Shown in pieces: positions 7,302 through 10,314 of a stretch of DNA of 10,314 nucleotides; the stretch's first letter is position 1, and the number at the start of each line of letters is the position of its first letter. Both the position numbers and the translations under genes were made by a program. Origin of the DNA: an uncultured Mycoplasmatota bacterium (GTDB taxonomy: Bacteria; Bacillota_I; Bacilli_A; RF39; UBA660); the NCBI GenBank assembly GCA_900551925.1, contig URXR01000043.1:1-10314 (forward strand), in the 5' to 3' direction. The notes beneath the pieces are model-generated. The model was not told the origin of the DNA and made no database searches. It saw only the letters and a list, made by a program, of their open reading frames with translations.

Positions 7302-7601
7302 CTACATCATCCTCCTGCAAAGTTCCATAATTTCATCTATTGTCTCATAATGTTTATTATTAATATCCTCAACCATACAAGTTTTCATATGATTAAGAAG
7401 AATTTCTTGACCTAAACTTTTAAGAGCACTATTAACTGCCGATATTTGAATCAAAATATCATCACAATGGCGATCTTCTTCAATCATTTTATTTATACCC
7501 CTAACTTGTCCTTCTATTCGATTAAGTCTTTTTATATAATTATGTTTTTCATCTTCTATTCTATGTACTAACTTCGTACATCTATCACTTTCTTTTGCCA
7601 T
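7302..7601 (-). CDS. csoR: CsoR-family metal-sensing transcriptional repressor
   Basis: A 99-residue all-helical DNA-binding repressor of the CsoR/RcnR family (DUF156), which works as a tetramer and releases DNA when metal binds. RLNRIEGQVRGI (25-36) is the family's DNA-contact signature. Cys46, His71 and Cys75 reproduce the spacing of the Cu(I) ligands of CsoR (36/61/65 in M. tuberculosis). His45 replaces the Tyr often found just before the first Cys, and an extra Cys8 and His13 lie in the N-terminal tail. Start: the ATG at 7599-7601 has AGGAGG directly upstream. A longer frame from a TTG at 7667 would translate the -35 box and operator, so it is rejected. It is first in a two-gene operon with the ATPase and is preceded by a palindrome inside its own promoter, indicating autoregulation. 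Cu(I) sensing is inferred from ligands; the neighbour pump suggests another metal is possible. Confidence 0.93.
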   Translation of the reverse strand: MAKESDRCTKLVHRIEDEKHNYIKRLNRIEGQVRGINKMIEEDRHCDDILIQISAVNSALKSLGQEILLNHMKTCMVEDINNKHYETIDEIMELCRRMM

Positions 7602-7635
7602 ATTTCCTCCTCTTTTAATATATTCATCTATCAAA

Positions 7636-7664
7636 ATTATATACCCCTGTAGGGTATATGTCAA
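7636..7664 (-). promoter_or_regulatory. Consensus promoter with CsoR-type operator in the spacer
   Basis: On the minus strand TTGACA (7664-7659) and TATAAT (7641-7636), both perfect consensus, are separated by exactly 17 bp. The spacer contains most of the inverted repeat ATATACCC-CTGTA-GGGTATAT (7639-7659 on the plus strand), which overlaps the upstream end of the -10 and the first base of the -35. The TACCC...GGGTA core is of the kind bound by CsoR-family repressors. A bound repressor would block polymerase directly, so the operon should be tightly off and strongly on when released. The leader to the csoR ATG would be about 28 nt. Confidence 0.85.
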
Positions 7665-7731
7665 CAAAAATTATAATTTTTAGTATTTTCTCATCTAAAA
7701 AACATATTTTTTAACAGAAAGGATAGATTAA

Positions 7732-8667
7732 ATGAATATTATTGACAAAAACTTTAAAGACTTAGTAACTACTATTAACTCTCAAACTAAAGAAGAAATC
7801 TTTAATCATATTAAAAAAAGTTACCAAAAAGTTCCAGAAGAAACTAAAAACTCCTTAGAAAAATTTCTAACTAACTTCCCTTACTGGGGACAACTACATA
7901 GAAATGAAGGAAATTATGAAGAGTTCTACAATCGAACTATATCTTTAAAAGAACATCTTAATGATTACATCTGGTTATATGACCAATTAGAAGATTATCG
8001 CTCAAAAAAACTATTATATGCTATTTTAAGTAATTGGTACTCTTTTGATTTTAAAAATTTAAGCACTGCTATTGAAAAAAATTATCCCCATTATTTCGAC
8101 TTAGATTTAGTAAAATGTAATGAAAACGAAGTATTCGTAGATATTGGAGCCTATACTGGAGATACAGTTTTAGAATATCTAGATAACTATGGTTTTGAAA
8201 ATTATAAAAAGATTTATTGCTATGAAATCACTGATAATAGCTTTAAAATCTTACAAAACAATCTAAAATATTACCCCAATATTATTTTTCGTCAAAAAGC
8301 TATTTCTGATAATACCCTAAATTTATTTATAGATACCAATAACACTGATTCCTCTGCCAATAAAATAAACTTTATTGGTACTACTGAAATAGAAACTACT
8401 ACTATAGATTGTGATATTGAGGAAAAAGTAACTTTAATAAAAATGGATATTGAAGGAGGGGAAGAAAAAGCCTTATTAGGATGCGAAAATCATATCAAAA
8501 ATGATCATCCTAAATTACTGATATCTGTCTATCATAATCATGAAGATCTTTTTAAAATTCCTTTATTAATTAACAACTTCAATCCAAACTATAAGTTCTA
8601 TTTAAGAAACTATGGAAACTGTATCTTCCCAACAGAAACTGTTCTAATTGCCATACCAAAAAAGTAA
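7732..8667 (+). CDS. FkbM-type SAM-dependent methyltransferase
   Basis: A 311-residue predicted cytoplasmic enzyme with a Rossmann-fold methyltransferase domain in its second half. FVDIGAYTGDT (135-145) is motif I, the S-adenosylmethionine-binding glycine loop. The next strand, KIYCYEIT, supplies the usual acidic ribose-binding residue. KMDIEGGEEKAL (237-248) and the LLISVYHNHEDLF segment are typical of FkbM-type methyltransferases, which usually O-methylate sugars, lipids or natural products. The first 125 or so residues are helical and unassigned; they could form a lid or a partner-binding domain. The ATG follows GAAAGGA (7717-7723) with 8 nt spacing. No glycosyltransferase or other biosynthetic gene is nearby, so its substrate is unknown. 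It is a single-gene unit between the metal operon and dgt. I see no clear promoter in the 130 bp upstream. A bidirectional terminator overlaps its stop. Confidence 0.85.
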   Translation: MNIIDKNFKDLVTTINSQTKEEIFNHIKKSYQKVPEETKNSLEKFLTNFPYWGQLHRNEGNYEEFYNRTISLKEHLNDYIWLYDQLEDYRSKKLLYAILSNWYSFDFKNLSTAIEKNYPHYFDLDLVKCNENEVFVDIGAYTGDTVLEYLDNYGFENYKKIYCYEITDNSFKILQNNLKYYPNIIFRQKAISDNTLNLFIDTNNTDSSANKINFIGTTEIETTTIDCDIEEKVTLIKMDIEGGEEKALLGCENHIKNDHPKLLISVYHNHEDLFKIPLLINNFNPNYKFYLRNYGNCIFPTETVLIAIPKK

Positions 8668-8685
8668 GTCAAAACTTACTTTTTT
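8658..8685. terminator. Bidirectional terminator shared by FkbM-like gene and dgt
   Basis: A perfect 12-bp inverted repeat AAAAAAGTAAGT / ACTTACTTTTTT surrounds the loop CAAA. The T-run follows the GTAAGT/ACTTAC core on both strands, so it can terminate transcription from either side. It contains the TAA stop of the FkbM-like gene (8665-8667) and reaches into the dgt stop (8684-8686). The two genes are only 16 bp apart. Confidence 0.85.
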
Positions 8686-9808
8686 ACTTATTAAAATATT
8701 TTTCATACTGACTAAGAAAAAAGTCATCAGTCATACCTGAAATATAATCAATTACTTTTCTCGCCTTAGTTTCATTTTTATTATAATCAAATGACATATC
8801 ATTTAAAAACAAAGTAAATATATCTTCATTCTTAGCGTTATCCTCGATTTGTTTAAGATAAAGTTCAAATAATTTACTAAATTTTGCTTTATACTCTTTT
8901 ATCTGCTCATTAGTATTAGCTTTAAGATAAATATTATCATAATTAAATTTTATTAACTCATCTAAAGCTTTTTTAACTTTACTAGACATTTTAATATAAC
9001 TCTTATTTAAACTATTTAAAATAATATCCGTAATAATAGTATTAACTATATCAGAATTAGAATCTCCTAAAACTTCTCTAATTTCAAAAGGAATTGCCTC
9101 CTTTTTTATCTTACCTAATCTAATAGCATCATCTATATCTTTACCGATATAAGCAATAATATCACTTATTCTAACCACACATCCCTCTAAAGTCATAGGC
9201 TTAGCTTGCTTTAGCACATCTTTATTTTTATAACTTTCCTGATACTGTGTCAAAAACTCCTCTTTAGTTTTAGGAACCGGATAGTATTTACCCTCCAACA
9301 TTTCTCCATTATGACAAAAAATAGCATCTAATATCTGAACTGTAATATTGTTACCCTTACCATAATGTTCAATTCTCATCAAAGTTCTAACACTTTGCAC
9401 ATTATGATTAAAATATCCTTCATTATATTTTAAACTAAGTTCATTCAAAATACTTTCTCCTACATGTCCAAAAGGCACATGACCTAAATCATGTCCTAAA
9501 CTTGCAGCCTCTATTAAATCTTCATTTAAGTTAAGAGCTCTACCAATAGTTCTAGCAATTTTACTAACCATCTGAACATGAGTCATTCTCCGACTAATCA
9601 TATCATTATCATTATTAGAAAAAACTTGAGTCTTATCAATATATCTAATATAAGATAAAGAATACAAAATCTTATCTATATCTCTAAAAAAGTCTGTTCT
9701 AAAATCACTATCTATCTCAGAAAACCTAACAGCATCTTCATCTTTACAAGCAAACTTTGATAAATTATTATTATGTTTTTTCATATTCAAAAGTACTTCA
9801 TCATTCAT
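8684..9808 (-). CDS. dgt: dGTPase-like HD-domain triphosphohydrolase
   Basis: A 374-residue cytoplasmic HD-superfamily phosphohydrolase of the dGTP triphosphohydrolase family, which cleaves dNTPs to deoxynucleosides and triphosphate and so controls dNTP pools. The N-terminal YSLSYIRYIDKTQVF (49-63) is a family signature. Metal ligands are His77, His106-Asp107 and Asp216; GHDLGHVPFGH (105-115) carries the extra conserved histidines, and FNH (133-135) matches the family's active-site region. E. coli Dgt is longer (about 500 residues); this length fits Firmicute members. Start choice is uncertain. The ATG at 9806-9808 is preferred, but has no SD in the unspliced DNA. A TTG at 9826, six codons upstream, has GGAG (9834-9837) 7 nt before it, yet lies within the intron's 3' end. 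The gene directly follows the group II intron; its promoter lies beyond the intron. True substrate is unproven. Confidence 0.88.
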   Translation of the reverse strand: MNDEVLLNMKKHNNNLSKFACKDEDAVRFSEIDSDFRTDFFRDIDKILYSLSYIRYIDKTQVFSNNDNDMISRRMTHVQMVSKIARTIGRALNLNEDLIEAASLGHDLGHVPFGHVGESILNELSLKYNEGYFNHNVQSVRTLMRIEHYGKGNNITVQILDAIFCHNGEMLEGKYYPVPKTKEEFLTQYQESYKNKDVLKQAKPMTLEGCVVRISDIIAYIGKDIDDAIRLGKIKKEAIPFEIREVLGDSNSDIVNTIITDIILNSLNKSYIKMSSKVKKALDELIKFNYDNIYLKANTNEQIKEYKAKFSKLFELYLKQIEDNAKNEDIFTLFLNDMSFDYNKNETKARKVIDYISGMTDDFFLSQYEKYFNK

Positions 9809-9813
9809 ATTAT

Positions 9814-10206
9814 GTCGAGTAGACAAATCTCGACTCCACCTCTCTTTCTTTCTTAGTGAGAGGTTGTCTCATTGCCCCTCACGGAACCCATCGTGCCCTA
9901 TTAAGGCAATAGGCTCTTCAAATAATCTTATATATTCCAGCACCATATATCTTTGTATATCTTAGGCTTAACTATCGGCACTCTCTTAAGTATTTTATTG
10001 AATACTTTGACAGCATATAAGTCATCCCAGGTATGTATAGCATATCTATGTAGAACTCACCACGTCCTAATAACTTCACGCTTTCGCATTGCGGCTTGAA
10101 CTCTTGCTTGCCTACGCTTAAACCTAATCTCAGATTTCGGCTCCAAGGCTAGAGATTACCATATTGGATTCAGACCAACTATATACTATACACCAAACTG
10201 GCGCAC
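9814..10206 (-). mobile_element. ORF-less group II intron upstream of dgt
   Basis: A roughly 393-nt stretch with no open frame and visibly higher G+C than its flanks. On the minus strand it starts GTGCGCC, the group II 5' consensus (GUGYG). A domain V at 9884-9916 has the AGC triad, a 2-nt bulge and the right length. A domain-VI-like hairpin follows at 9856-9882, and the segment ends CTACTCGAC, close to the 3' ends of many bacterial group II introns. Domain I-like sequence rich in short hairpins fills 9990-10200, and domain IV is reduced to some tens of bases with no reverse transcriptase/maturase. Splicing, if it occurs, needs a maturase supplied in trans. The 5' end is well supported; the 3' end could instead be 9856. 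I could not find an EBS1-IBS1 pairing by eye. It lies between the dgt promoter and start codon. Confidence 0.8.
9856..9916 (-). ncRNA. Group II intron domains V and VI
   Basis: Domain V runs 9916 to 9884 on the minus strand. GAGCC pairs with GGGTTC across the lower stem, and the catalytic AGC is at its 2nd-4th bases. The 3' strand has the AC bulge in GGGC-AC-GATGGG, and GCC-GGC closes the upper stem over a TTAATA loop, in place of the usual GAAA. Two nt later GTGAGGGG (9882-9875) pairs over 8 bp with CCTCTCAC (9863-9856) around an 11-nt loop, the position and sequence style of domain VI. That stem shows no bulged adenosine on its 3' side. Confidence 0.8.
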
Positions 10207-10216
10207 CACCATAATA

Positions 10217-10245
10217 ATTATATCATCATTTCCATAAATAGCCAA
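10217..10245 (-). promoter_or_regulatory. Promoter of dgt, upstream of the intron
   Basis: On the minus strand TTGGCT (10245-10240) and TATAAT (10222-10217) are 17 bp apart, and TGA before the -10 gives an extended -10. The predicted start, about 10210-10212, lies only 4-6 nt before the first base of the intron. The bases between, ending GGTG at 10207, would form a very short 5' exon. Confidence 0.6.
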
Positions 10246-10261
10246 AATTATAATTTCTTAT

Positions 10262-10288
10262 AAAAAAAGACTAAAATAAATTTTAGTC
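10262..10288 (-). terminator. Minus-strand terminator of a gene beyond the window
   Basis: GACTAAAAT and ATTTTAGTC form a perfect 9-bp stem with a 2-nt loop (10269-10288). On the minus strand it is followed by seven T (10268-10262). It separates dgt from whatever minus-strand gene lies to the right. A hairpin with only two bases between the arms will in practice open to a 4-nt loop. Confidence 0.65.
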
Positions 10289-10290
10289 GC

Positions 10291-10314
10291 CAACCACTAT
10301 GTGGTTGTTTTCTT
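10291..10314 (+). repeat. REP-like hairpin with T-run at window end
   Basis: CAACCAC-TAT-GTGGTTG is a 7-bp hairpin followed by TTTTCTT on the plus strand. It has terminator form, but no plus-strand gene in the window leads into it. It may end a convergent gene outside, or be a REP-like palindrome; its GTGGTTGTTTT arm resembles GGTGGTTTT at positions 12-20. Confidence 0.45.

Noticed and set aside
7602..7667. Upstream extension of csoR to a TTG at 7667 (22 more residues)
   Set aside because: It would translate the perfect -35/-10 promoter and operator. The ATG at 7601 has an ideal AGGAGG and yields a protein of normal family length.
7665..7731. Plus-strand promoter for the FkbM-like gene (TATAAT at 7672-7677)
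   Set aside because: No -35 with acceptable spacing lies upstream; in this AT-rich gap a lone TATAAT is expected by chance.
9827..10206. Riboswitch or 6S/other structured RNA as the explanation of the intergenic element
   Set aside because: The GTGCG start and a full domain V fit a group II intron much better, and I recognise no riboswitch aptamer core in it.

Overview
The window comes from a low-G+C bacterium, most likely an uncultured Bacilli/Erysipelotrichia-like or Mollicutes-adjacent Firmicute. The base composition is strongly AT-rich, Shine-Dalgarno (SD) sequences are AGGAGG-type, and the families and their closely packed layout are Firmicute-like. TGA is used as a stop codon: trpS ends in TGA inside an ATGA overlap, and tryptophans are TGG. 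This points to genetic code 11 rather than the Mycoplasma code. The lineage is an inference from style; no rRNA or other marker is present.

Layout, left to right. (1) 1-76: REP-like hairpins and a minus-strand terminator. (2) 77-1981, minus: a membrane-anchored CapA-type phosphoesterase fused to an SGNH hydrolase. (3) 2057-3552, minus: trpS followed by an ATGA-coupled nitroreductase. (4) 3719-5257, plus: a compact UvrD-like helicase with what looks like a leaderless promoter. (5) 5258-7601, minus: an operon of a CsoR-family metal sensor and a P1B-type heavy-metal ATPase. Its near-perfect promoter carries the palindromic operator in its spacer. (6) 7732-8667, plus: an orphan FkbM-type methyltransferase. 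(7) 8684-9808, minus: a dGTPase-like HD phosphohydrolase. (8) 9814-10206, minus: a gene-free, more G+C-rich segment that reads as an ORF-less group II intron lying between the dgt promoter and its start codon. (9) 10207-10314: the dgt promoter and further hairpins.

Most genes are unrelated housekeeping or accessory functions in small transcription units. The two functionally linked sets are trpS-nitroreductase (coupling only, no obvious shared pathway) and csoR-cadA (metal sensing and efflux). The metal operon is notable because the sensor has the Cu(I) ligand set of CsoR, while the pump has Zn/Cd-type (P1B-2) signatures.

The most unusual item is the roughly 393-nt intron. It begins GTGCG, has a convincing 33-nt domain V with a 2-nt bulge, encodes no reverse transcriptase, and carries about 42 nt of extra sequence after a domain-VI-like stem before a CTACTCGAC end. 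It appears to separate a promoter and a GGTG sequence only a few bases downstream of it from the dgt ATG. Splicing would join GGTG to ATAATATG.
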